This document shows, piece by piece, positions 18,235 to 30,200 of a stretch of DNA of 64,000 nt. The notes beneath the pieces are model-generated. The model was not told the origin of the DNA. It did no database searches and saw only the letters and a program-made list of their open reading frames with translations. This stretch comes from Solanum dulcamara (lineage: Eukaryota > Streptophyta > Magnoliopsida > Solanales > Solanaceae), in NCBI RefSeq assembly GCF_947179165.1, contig NC_077248.1, positions 7,251,256 through 7,315,255 of the forward strand, given 5' to 3'. The translations under genes and the position numbers were made by a program. The first letter of the stretch is position 1. Each line of letters starts with the position of its first letter.

Positions 18235-19248
18235 GGTTCCAGAATATGTGGAGTGTAAATTCAGTGAGCCGATGCATGAAGAAGACGTGGAAATGAGGCT
18301 TAACACACAGAATATTCTCAAGAGAGACAAATTCAAGTATTTGGGATCTATAATTCAAGAAAGTGGAGACATCGACGAGAATATCACACATCATATTGGT
18401 GCGGCATATATGAAGTGAAGGTTTGTCCTTGGAGTCTTGTGTGACAAGAAGATGTTATCGAAACTCAAAGGTAAGTTCTATAGAGTAGTGGTTAGATTGA
18501 TTTTGTTATATGGGGCGGAATGTTGGCCAGTGAAAAACTCTCATGTTTAGCATATGCATATTGTGGAAATGAGGATCCTGAGGTGGATGTTTGATCATAT
18601 AAGATTAGAAATAAGGATATTCGAAATAAGATGGAAGTGGCCTCCGTGGTGGACAAGATGAGAGAAACGAAACTGAGATAGTTTTGACATGTGAAGAGGA
18701 GATGTGTAGATACAGCAGTGAGGAGGTGCAAGAGGTTGGTTGTAGAGGGTACAAGGAGAGGCAGAGGTAAACCGAAAAAATATTGGAAAGAGGTGATAAG
18801 ACATGATATGACTCAATTTTAGATTACTGACGACATGACCTTCTATAGGAGGGTATGAAAGACACATAGTAGGGTAGGAAATTAGTAGGTAGTGTAGTGT
18901 TTGCCTTAATTAGGGTGGTTGTTGTTTACCCTTGTACTATTTATAATATTGTACTTCTTATTTTTGATATCCACCATTATCATTTTCATTACTTTATCCC
19001 AGTATGTTGTGTATTTTATTGTGATTATTGCACTATTTTGTTGTAGTTGTTGCTTACTCTAATAGACTTTGCATTGTTTCCTTGGCACTTGCTATATTTA
19101 ATTTTTTGTATCTACAATTATTACATCTAAGCCGAGGGTGTTTCAGCAATAATTTTTTTATCTCCACAAAATAATGATAAGGTCTGCGTACATTGTAACC
19201 TCCCTAGACTCTACTTATAAGATTTTACTGAGTATGTTATTGTTTCTG
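18235..19248 (+). mobile_element. 5'-truncated RTE-type LINE, 3' end only
   Basis: From 18235 to about 18895 the plus strand encodes, with several stops and frameshifts, the C-terminal part of a plant LINE reverse transcriptase protein. Recognisable pieces are KFKYLGSIIQESGDIDENI and LILLYGAECWPVKN, then degraded versions of the downstream RMLRWM-type segment. The 3' region follows: aagccgagggtgtttcagca at about 19130, ggtctgcgtacattgtaacc, then a short TTG-like tail near 19235. RTE-clade LINEs and the TS-type SINEs that borrow their machinery share this 3' end. The element is dead. Confidence 0.75.
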
Positions 19249-20906
19249 GATTTTTGTTGCTGCCTTTCCGATTAAAATGATTTTGCTCCTTGGTCTTTCA
19301 AGGAAAATACAATCATGAATAAACAGTATTTTTTCCATAGCCGTTTATTTGTTTATTAATCGATATCTTAATTACATGCATAAAACATATTATACAGTAT
19401 AGATTTACCATCAATGATCATATGTATTATAAAAGGTCGTTTCATAACTTTATTGATGATTTCGTTTTTCTCAAAAATCTTTATAAAAGTTTATTTTATA
19501 GAGAGAATTTTATTTTTCTTCAATCATTCTTCTCAAATAGTTTAAGACCAAAACTTGATCATTTTTTCTTGTTTTAAAACAATCATAAGAGCTGTATTTT
19601 TGAGCTTTTTTGCTAATTAAAAAATATATTTAAATTTAAAAATAACGACATGAACATTTTAAAGTTAAATAGTAAAAAACACAAAAAGCGAAAAGAAGAA
19701 AGAAGCTATATACTATGTATTATGTTGTCTCTTTTGCAAGCATTTTATACAAAATGGTCAAACTTGTCTAACAGTAAACAATTATGTCCAGCTTGACTAA
19801 TTATTTCTCTTTGTAATTAAGTTGCTTCATCTTAAGCAAAATATAAAATATTGATCGGGACATTCTAGTTCAACATGAAACTATACAATATATACAAAGA
19901 AATTAAAAATATTAAGAAAAAAACATGAATTCTGAACTTTGCTTTCACTGCTAATTTCTGTATTAGATTATGGTGATATTATAATTTTATATTTCCTTAA
20001 TCCTTTTATTGCTTTCTCAGCTAATTACAATCCCTTAAAAATGAGCAAATGAAAAAAAAATATGATTTTAATTTGAAAGTTAAAGATATTTTGGCGTATC
20101 CCAGAAGCAAAGGACTTGTTTGGTAATGACTGTGAAATTGTTCTTTAATTTTGTGTTTAATTAGCTTTAACTTTTGATCGAAAAGAAAAAAAAGAACTTG
20201 TAGCACAAGGGTCATCAATTGAGATTGACCGTTGACACAAGAAAATGATATCGTATGCATTTTCCCATTTTTTTAATCAAAGAATGGGATAAAATAGATG
20301 ACGATATTTTTTTCTTAATCAAAAGTTTTAATTTGGAATTTTGAGTATAACATATATATTTTTTTTATCGAAAGTGTTTCTTCCAAATAGATTATATTGT
20401 CAATTATTTTATGGTCGGAGTCCTACTCATAGTGACGTGATTGAATTGGGGTTGTAGAGGTTTGGTTCGATCAAATCGCTGAGTATTGGAAACATGTTAT
20501 AGTGCTTACTTACGTCATGCCACAAAGCTAGTATAGTTATCGCACACCTGATCCTCTTAGCCTCTTTCCTTCAATACCGAAAAGCTAGTAATTTTATGTG
20601 TCTTCTTGAGTAAGTGAAGTGCTTCACGGATGTGGTGCACGAACAATTTAGATTAGTCGAACTTCAATGCAGATATCAAACACCAAATGAAAAAAAGAAG
20701 TTATTCGCAATGAGGATGGAAAAGTATAATTGTATGTTATTCTTCTCATTTCAAATTATCTGTTTGTGTTTCTCTTTTTCATGCTTCTTAGGAAAATATC
20801 AATTAAGATTTTCTGCAACTATTTTACTCTTATTTATGTCTTAAGATATATTCACTTTTCAATGAATATCTACTATATTTATGTGTCATCTCCTCATGAT
20901 TGAGAC
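19249..20906. other. intergenic, no gene seen
   Basis: AT-rich, non-coding sequence. An open frame at 20614-20844 (plus) shows no recognisable motif. Confidence 0.5.
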
Positions 20907-21614
20907 TAGAACTGACAAAATGGGCTAGCCCAATCCAACCCAATCTAATTCAATTCTAAAAGGCTAGCGAGTTAAATGAGTTAGGATTGGATGACCCTTT
21001 TAAATAAAAGGCCTATAAAATAGCAGTCCAATCCAGCCTAGCCCTAAATGGGCTATGGGTTGGGACGAGTTGACCATTCAATCAAAAGATGGACAATATT
21101 GACATCTCAAAAAGACTATGGAACATTAATAAACACAACCCCAATACGTCAAAAATTCACAATTCCATGAGTTGCACACACTTTAGTAGAATACTTACAA
21201 AACAACATAATAGGCGAGATACAACAATCAACATTCATAGGATTCATCAAAACAACATATATTACATTATCTTTTTTTTTCTAAACTAGACAAGAAAGGA
21301 GAAATGAAAAATTAGGCATAAATACAAAAGTAAAAGAGGTCAAAGATTCACAGTTATAATAACTTCAATTGCCTAATTGATGAAGATTTGATAAAATAAA
21401 ACACTAATTAAAATATACATAATAAAAATTTTAAAATTCACGATCCACAGACTGGCCTCTGAGGCCGCGTGTTGAGCATATGAGGCTGGCGGGCCAAATA
21501 AGGCTGGGCTAAAACGCTTCATTCCTAAATGAGCTGAAAAAATTTAGCTCAACCCACTTAATTCAACGTTGGGTTGGATCGGCCTCACGGGCCAAGTCCA
21601 TTTTGACAGCTCTA
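20907..21614. mobile_element. non-autonomous hAT element with 8-bp target duplication
   Basis: The termini are tagaactgacaaaatgggc on the left and, on the other strand, tagagctgtcaaaatggac on the right. The 8-bp target duplication attgagac is perfect at 20899-20906 and 21615-21622. Subterminal regions carry multiple aaccca/tgggtt words. At 708 bp it contains no transposase. The TAGAGCTGTCAAAATGG end is common in plant genomes. Confidence 0.9.
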
Positions 21615-21634
21615 ATTGAGACATTTGTATTTTG

Positions 21635-21898
21635 TACCCCTTCCATTCCATTTTAGTTCTCATTGTTTTCTTTTTGAGAGACAACTTATATGAACTTTGA
21701 CCAACATTTTAAGATATATTCTTTTATCATATTGATATGAAAAAAATTATAACTTATAGTACTTTTCATATAGTTTTTGAATATCTAATTTATTACTTTA
21801 TAATATTGAGTTAAAGTAATATAATTTAACTTTAAAAATTAATCAAATTGACTTTCGAAAAATGCAACATGACAACTAAAGTAGAACGGAGAGAGTAG
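21635..21898. mobile_element. MITE of the CTCCCTCC family
   Basis: The left end ccccttccattccattttag pairs with the right end ctaaagtagaacggagagag. The interior includes a subterminal inverted repeat around tttgaccaac and aatcaaattgac. It is about 260 bp and non-coding. Confidence 0.75.
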
Positions 21899-24800
21899 TC
21901 TACAAGAACAATTATTACTTTGTCAATTTTGAGATATCTACACATAAAATGCAAAAAAGTACTCCATTCATCATTAATTGTCGGTATTTGACTTGACACA
22001 TCCCTTAAGAAACAATAATTAGAAGAATAATTTTATTATAGCACCTCTATTAATTATAAGTTATTTAAATATTGGGTAATAATAACATTTAATAATGAAG
22101 AAAAATAGTTATAAAATGATATTATCTCATAATTTTTAAAATTAAAAAAATAAAATAAATATTTATTTTTAGTATAGTAAATAAGTAAATATGAACAAAA
22201 GAGTAATTAATTTTATTTTTAAATGTTAAAATAATATTAAAAATTACTACTGATACTTTGAGACAGTTTTTCACCAAGTTGGGGCAGAAGGCTGGCTATC
22301 TGAATTTTCTATGTTCTTTCTTTGTTCGATATAAATTAATACACAATCTCTCCGGTCTCCATTTCGATTTTTGCATTTTACTTTTTCATTTAATTTGTTA
22401 ACAAAAGATATTCGTTATCCTTTTTTTACTTGTTCAATTTGTATTTTTTACTCTCTTTGAAAAAATATTTTGGAAAATTTAATTTAATTTCAACCAGCTT
22501 AATTAATAATTGAATGATGAGGATAATTTTTTTAAAAAGAAATCTCTTAATTTATTAAAATAGACAAGTAAAATAAAATATATTTTTTGGTATATATTAT
22601 ACAAGTAAAAAACTAAATCAAAGGAGTATAATATTTTTAAACATAGTGAGTTTTACATTCAAATATATATATTTTTTACCTTTAATGTCACTTTTTTATA
22701 GATAAGAAATGGCATGTTGAAATGATATGATTACTGATAACAAATCAATGGATTAGACCAAATATGAGCAGGTTGAAAATGGATTAACAAAAAATGAATA
22801 ATGATACAACACGTTTATATTTCATATGGGTAAAAGTGGGTTGGGTGACAAAATAGGTTGTATAAAAGAGGTTAATCCATATTTTCATGAGTAATGATAC
22901 TCTACTTTAGAATTCGATATTGAACTGAACTTCGTTAATTTGATAACTGATTTGCAGGACCTATTTCATGTTATTATTTATTTGCATTATATTCAAAGTT
23001 AAAGTACAATTCACCAAGATCTAACCGATGTTGAGATTAATGTATAAAAAGTATTTATAGAATTAATGTGATTTAATTAAGCTATAATTCAATTGTATAA
23101 AAAGTATTTAGGCAATTAATGTGATTTAATTAAGAAATAATAATGGAGAATATCAGCTCATAAATTTTACTTACCATCTATTTAGCCCAATTTACATAAA
23201 TATAATTAGAGAAAATGGCGTTTGACCATATCATTTACCCCAAAATGGCCAGATGCAGCCTTTCTCTTCTTCTTCTTCCTCCCTCCTCCTCCTCCTTCTT
23301 CTTCCTCTTGCTCCCTCCTCCTCCTACTCCTTCTTATTCTTCTTTGCTTTTTTTTTTTAAAGAAAATAAAATAAAAATTAACGTACCGCAAACGTAAATT
23401 GTTTCGAGTGAATTATATATCGAAAGACTCGAAACATCGAGATGCTTTCATATCTAAAAATTGAAATTGTTTAGAGGAGATTTTGAGTTGGTCAGAATTA
23501 AATAGTCAGTGTATATTTCATGTATAGTCATTTTTTGAGTGTATCATATGTAAAGTCAATGTATAGCTCATATATAGGTAAGTTTTATTCAGCTTTTTGA
23601 ATGTATCATAATGTATAGTCAGTGTATATATACTTTCTATGACATTTGGCTATTTTTCATGTAAATAAAAACATGACTACATTTATTGTAAACTAATAAC
23701 TTTATTGTATATTTGAAATTATTCCTTTAATTAAGCTATGATAACATGTTAGGTACTATTTTTATAATGTCGATGTTTAGAACTTCAATATTTTTTTCTT
23801 TTTCTCTAGGATTGTCTAACAATGAAAGCAGAAGCTCAAAGACAACATTTCTATTTTACAATGAGTTGGAAGCAATTTTGACACAGAGAATGCTAAGGAT
23901 GGAGGAGGAAATACTCAACTATACTTGGATGAAGAGGAGGAGGAAAACAATGAGGATATTGGTGGAGGACAAAGGAGCACTAGCAATAATAGAAAGAAAA
24001 AGCTTAATGAAAACACAAACAATGTTGGCACTAGTGGAGATTAATTAGTAGAAAGTTTGAAGGAGAAGTTTGATGAGTTTATGAAGAAAAAAAATGGAAC
24101 TTGAAAAGCAATGAGTGGAGATAATGAGAAAAGGGAAGAGGAGAGGAGAAAAAAGGAGAGAAAAAATTAAGGCCTTGAAAAAGGAGAGGCTAAATGATGG
24201 AAAATAAGATGGAGAGAAGAGAAGAACAATGGATAATAAAGCGTACTCATTTGTTTGCACTTAATAAAGTTTTTAATCTCAAATATTCAGATCTTGATCA
24301 TTATGTTTATTTGTTTTTAAGGTCTGAATCTTAATCATTAAATGCGTTTGTTTTCTTATTTTACAACCACTTAATGAATCTGAATAGGTCTGAATGATTA
24401 ATAAGTATAATAAAGTTTCAATATCGTTAAGATGTCTATTTAAGAATTTCTACAAAGATGACAATTCATTGCTACTCCATCTACTTTCACCCACCATCCA
24501 TAATCACCATTTCAACCACAACTATCACCATTGTCAATCACCACCACCTACCATCCACAACTACCATTCTCAATCCAACCACAACTACCACTACCGTTAA
24601 TCACAAAAGTCAATCCTCATCACCATTAGCCATCATTTACAATCATCAACACCAATCATTAATACATCCACCAATCACTATTGGTAATTATTAATTATCA
24701 CAATTAGTCAACATTATATATTGTTAATTACCATTATCATTCACTTTCGCATTATTTATCAATATCATTCCATTACTAGTTATCAATTGCCATCAACAAC

Positions 24801-25195
24801 CACGGTTAATCATTATTTCCAATCACTATACCATAAGATACTACCACAATCATCACCATCTCAAATCGCCACACACAATTACCATCATTAGCCATCTCAC
24901 CAGCACCAATTGCCATAAAAAAATTCAAATATTTTATTAATATATAAAATAACATAATTACAAAAATTAGCATAATATAAATGTTATAAAATAATCATCA
25001 ATTGACCCCTATCTGTATCCATTGATTTTACATTTACAACTAAAAGAAGACAACGTGAAAAACTTGATTCCCGGTTGTCTATTATAACACGTAAAATCGT
25101 CCAAGGTATTATCCAAAAGTCGAATAAAGATAACACATGGTCGTTGTCATTGTATTCCACACAAGAAAATGTCATAAATAATCATTTGATGAGAG
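21899..25195. other. intergenic with low-complexity tracts, no gene supported
   Basis: A possible further MITE lies at about 22340-22630 (tctctccggtctccatttcg at the left, a weak aaaggagtata at the right). A TCC/TTC-rich tract lies at 23255-23350. At 23746-24260 there is purine-rich sequence with open frames on both strands and no family signal. At 24470-24920 there is a degenerate CAT/CCA/CAC trinucleotide-like tract. None of these supports a gene. Confidence 0.5.
24470..24920 (+). repeat. degenerate ACC/ATC/CCA-rich simple sequence
   Basis: Words such as caccatc, accac, atcacc and caatcacca recur irregularly for about 450 bases, giving His/Thr/Asn/Ser-rich open frames. It appears to be a decayed simple-sequence repeat and not a coding region. 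Confidence 0.7.
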
Positions 25196-26455
25196 TAGGT
25201 CTAAAATGATCTTTTAATTATATATTTATTAAATTTATTTTTTTAATTATTTAAAAAATTATTAAGTTTGGTTTTTTAACTATACATTTATCGATTTTAG
25301 TCTCTTAATTATACATTTACCGATTTTAGTTCTTTAATTATTTAAAGATTTATCAGATTTGATTTCTGTCCATTTTTTATTTAAATAACTTAGATTTAAT
25401 TATATTAATGGAATCTATGCCTCAATGAAATTAAATTCTTAATCCATTTTCGGTTGTTTTTTCCCCGCTATTTTTTTTTAAAAAAATCACTCTTATAAAA
25501 AGAACTTTAACCTCAATGATTCAAAATAAATTTCATGAGGACAGAAAATATAAGTAATAATTTTTATTCAATGGAGGATAAAATAAAGCATATTATTGCT
25601 ACTATTGACTTGATATGCTAAATTTATTATAAAAAAATTATTACACGTTAGGTGTGGGGAGAGATTTATTTATATTCAATAGAAACGATTTTTTTTTTGT
25701 AGTGAGAATAAAATTAAAGTTTTGATTCCAAATTTTGTACTCCAATGACTTTATTGAAGGGAATTTGTTTAATTTTTCAGAAGTTGAAATTTATAAAATG
25801 ATAGATTTGCAACTCTTTATTAGTTTTTTTTTTTAAAAAAATTGAAATAGATCGATTTTATTATTCTGTTTGTTTTATTGTACGTAGAGAAATTTGATTA
25901 ATAAGATCAGATCTCTTATTTTTCTTGTATGAAAAATAAAATTTTAAAAAAATCACAATAATTATGAATCATGAACCACTAAAGAAGGGAATATAGCATA
26001 TTCAAGTCATCAGGAACAATAATATGATTCATTTTATCATCCATTGAATAAAATTAGTTATTATTTCTTCTTTCCTTATTGTTGAGGTTATTATTCCTTT
26101 CATAAGAGTAATTTAAAGAAAAAGTAGCGGGGAGAGAGACACAACTTGAAAAATGGGTGAAAGATTTAATTTCACGAATACATGAGTTATGTTAATATAA
26201 CCTAAGTTATTTGTATTAAAAATGGACAAAGACCAAACCTGATAAGTTTTTGAATACTTAAAGGACTAAAATTGGTAAGTGTATAGTTAAAGGAGTAAAT
26301 TCAATAAGTAGTTAAAGGAGTAAAATCAATAAATGTATAGTTAAGTGACCAAACCTAATAAGTTTTTAAATAATTAAAGGATTAAATACGATAAGTGCAT
26401 AGTTAAGGAATCATTTTAGACATATTCCTATAGTTAAGGGACTTTTTCTCTATTC
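25196..26455. mobile_element. long-terminal-inverted-repeat DNA element (MULE- or foldback-like)
   Basis: The left arm (about 25196-25420) starts taggtctaaaatgatctttt and contains repeated phrases like cgattttagtctcttaatta. The right arm (about 26200-26430) is its reverse complement, ending tcattttagaca. Each arm is 200 bp or longer and holds several internal near-repeats. The roughly 780-bp interior has no long open frame. Long arms with a non-coding middle suggest a non-autonomous Mutator-like or foldback element. I could not identify a 9-bp target duplication. Confidence 0.65.
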
Positions 26456-27186
26456 CACACCGATAAAAGTAATGGACTTTGTAATTAAAAAGGAGATATA
26501 TATGGCAACTGAAATTGCTCAACTAACATGGGTTGTGGTGCAGTGGTGAAACTATTTCACTCTAATCATAGGTTTCGAGTTCGAGTCGTAGGTATGTAGA
26601 AAATTCTATTGGGAGCGTCACTCCCAAATAAGCTATTAAATATGCGATCCAAATTTAATCGGAATTTCAATTTAAGCTTTGAACACCGAGTGGAAAAAAA
26701 ATGAAATTGCACAAGAACACGTAGATTAATAAAAATTGTATATTTCAAATACCGGTTATTGGTTTTGATTTTTTCAACTCTATTTTGATTCCACTCATAA
26801 TGTTTGAATTTGCCATTATCTTATAATAATATTAGTTTACGCCGTTTGTCTTCTAAACTTTCATTTTCATTTTAAAAAATAAAATCACTGAATAGGTTAT
26901 TCAGTTTTTTTTTCTCAAAACTAAGTAAAACATTTATCAACCTGATTTTTTGCAGAAAAACTCAGTATTCATGAATATAAAAAATAGATTAATATTCATT
27001 TTACTACGATAATAAATGTAAGTTAATTTTTTAAAAAATATGTACTAGATTAAAAATTTGAAACTCTAATACAACAAGTAGATGCAAAAAGAAAAATGAA
27101 CTACTCACGTATGAGTTAGAAAGTAATTTGCACAACAAAATCATGTGCTACTAAGGAACAAAATCTTTTATATCATATTAATCGAT
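26456..27186. other. intergenic, no gene seen
   Basis: AT-rich. The segment at 26520-26640 contains gtggtgcagtggtgaaacta and gagttcgagtcgtaggtatg, which resemble the A box and B box of a tRNA-derived SINE, so a SINE fragment is possible. I see nothing else. Confidence 0.4.
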
Positions 27187-27293
27187 CAGGGGCGGAACCA
27201 GAATATTTGATAAGGGGTTCAAGAAAATTAAAAAATAAACACGCGAAGAAATCAAAACAAACACAATTCTCTATTGAAAGTGCAAGTATATTA

Positions 27294-30200
27294 CTACAAC
27301 TGTACACGACGAGGTTTCATTCCTTGAAATGTTTTTATAATAACATCATTAGAGATCCTATTAAACACATCTTTTTCTACATAAAGCACCAAGCAACCAC
27401 TAAAATAACTCTCATTCATTCGACTCCGCAAGTCATTCTTGACAAACTTCATTGTCGAAAAATCTCTTTCAACGGATGCAGTGACAACTGGCAAGAGCAA
27501 GGCAAGTTTCACTAAGAGGAATACAAGAGGGTAGTTTGAATGCTTCTTTGTCTGAACTAATCTTTTTGAAAGATCACAAAGTCCTTTTAGATCGGAGAAC
27601 CTTTCATCAAGATCACGAACATCAATAATGTAACTCGCAAGTTGATTCAAAAGAACCCCCATACTAAATTCATCAAAGTCATCAGGATAATGTTCAGCCA
27701 TTCTCATTATTTTCCTGAGATCAAAACTAGAAAATGAGTCAATTGGATTTAAACAAGCAATTCCATGAAGCAAATTAGTCGTTACTTCATCAAAACGATA
27801 AGAAAGCTCTTGAATTTGTCAATTAATAACTTTGCAAAACACTTCAACGTAATAATGGTGTGAGATAGTACAACCAGCAAGTTTACGCCGTGATCTCAAT
27901 GAGGTAAAGTACGGCTCATCTAACTTAGGTATCAAAATTTGATACTTGATACAAAATTTAGATACTTTATCAATAAGCAAACTCCATTCTTCCTCTCTTA
28001 ACTTTTGCAACCTTTTCTTTGCTACTTGAACAAGTAGCATGGCATTTACAATATCTTACTCTTTTTTCTATAAGCATTTGTTAAGCTCATCTGTGATTAC
28101 TAAAATATCTCTCATCAAATGCAATATGAATGCAACATCAAATGTTTGACGTGCTCTGAGAAATCCCATTGCCTTGGCACTTTCATCTGAACAATGTGAA
28201 TCAACAACAATATCATTAAGTACATCAATAATTGAACCAAACATAAGAATAAAGTTACTAAAAGACTTGTAGTGGGATCCCAAACGTGTAACATCCCCTA
28301 AAAACGTTGTATACGATGTTTCAATTTTTGCCTAAACATGATACATCCTCTATATTTTGGGCATAACTTTTCATAGGAATATCCAAATTGAGTGATTCAA
28401 ATTTCTGAGTAACCACAAGATCATTACCTACAACTTTTATGAAGACCATATTTTAAGATTCGGAGGTTAAGTAGGTCAAATAAATTAATTTTTGTAAGGT
28501 AGGATGCTGTGACGGAAATGAGTGTTTATAGAAGAAAAATCATATCGCACTGTAGGTTTATCCAAATTGGTTGATTCTTAAACGATATGAAACTAGACTT
28601 CCATATCTACAATTCTTATGAAGACACCAAATCTTAATAAGGAATTTATCTTATTCAAACGCAGCTCCCAAAAAGAGTATTCTGTCAAAAATAACTCATT
28701 TCACCTACCATAGAAAGATCTAGATACATTTGACATCACTCATGACATAAATTGTCCTCCATTTAACATCATCCATGACATCAATATATTCCACTAAATT
28801 TTTAGATTTTTTTTATAATTATTTTATTTATTGTTAGGTCCCTCTTTCCCACCTATAAATACCTACCTTATTTCCTCATTTTATTCATCAAGCTTTCTCA
28901 AGCAAATCTTCTCTCTATACACATTCTCAAATATAGTTTTAGTTCTTAGTAGTGAAGAAATACTATTCCGGTGATTCATATATTTCGGGTAGTACACAAA
29001 ACGTTCCGGCAAGGATAGAAGTTAGGACTCAAGAGTGTTCATTAAGTCTTCCGGTACCAACTAAAGCTTCGGTTTCCAGGTATGTAAGGCTTTAATGAGA
29101 GTATTCCTTCCACTCTCATTTCTAAATTATTTTGATTATATGATAAATTATATTTATTTTCTTTAAGCTCTACTCTAAGTTATGTGTGTATTTATCCATG
29201 GGTTCTTCCACCCATGTAGTCCAAAAACTCTTTCAAGTAAGTCTCTTGATTTCAAGTAATATTTTCTTATGGTAAATTCTTATTTTTACTTAATAGTATG
29301 AATCATGGTTAAACTAATGATGATTGCTCTATTTTGATGCAACATAATTTCATATATATGAATTGATGGTTTACAAGTAATTCCTCTATTTATATATTTA
29401 AAGGCTCTTGAAATTCATGGTGGGTTGTTTAAAGCATGATTTTTAATTAATGGATTTCAAAGTATTTATGAATATTTATTTACATACATATTTGCAAGTT
29501 GAAGTGATTTGAACCCACCTAGTTTTACTATGTTTTTAATAAAGTTTGACTTGAAAGCTTTGACTCCAAATAAATATTTATGAAAGCAATATCTATGATC
29601 AAAAAGGGAGTCTTATGAAATGAAAGAATGATGAAATGATATGAATGATGGATTCTTTATGCAATAAGGACAATTCTTGCATATTTGAATTATCAAATGT
29701 TTTAATGAGCTATTCTACCGAATATGATGTTTGAATTCTCAAGTTATATGCTATGAATATTTTGAAGTATTAAACTATTCCGTGGGATTGACTTAGCACC
29801 GAATGAGGCATTGAGGTGGGATTCGGTAAGGGAATCCTAGTAGTAACCCTTTGTCTCATTAACTATGTGCCAACATAGGAGCCCTTGTAGGCTTAGGCTA
29901 ATGGATCCATAAATAGCCCTTAAAGTTAAAGTTAAAGTTAAAGAAATGAATGAAGTTGACGAAGTTCTACCCGGCAAGTAGTCTCCCCGGCCAACGTAGG
30001 GGGTTATGTTAGATTCCATGTAATAGCTCGCAGGGTCTTAAATGTCGGTTATGGTTAATTTCCCACAAAATGAATGTTTTAAAGGATATCTATATGATTT
30101 ATTATGCATACATTAAATTATGTTCCATATTACATAAATGTTTTAATGTTTCCTCAATATTCATGCATCCTTACATACTTAGTACATTCAAAGTACTAAC

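Noticed and set aside
23206..23397. Open frames in TCC-rich DNA
   Set aside because: They are low-complexity, on both strands, and without a start context or relatives.
23746..24048. 100-codon open frame
   Set aside because: I could not match it to a family. It lies in purine-rich DNA, and a transposon-derived remnant is as likely as a gene.
24394..24694. His/Thr-rich open frames
   Set aside because: They are produced by the degenerate CAT/CCA simple sequence.
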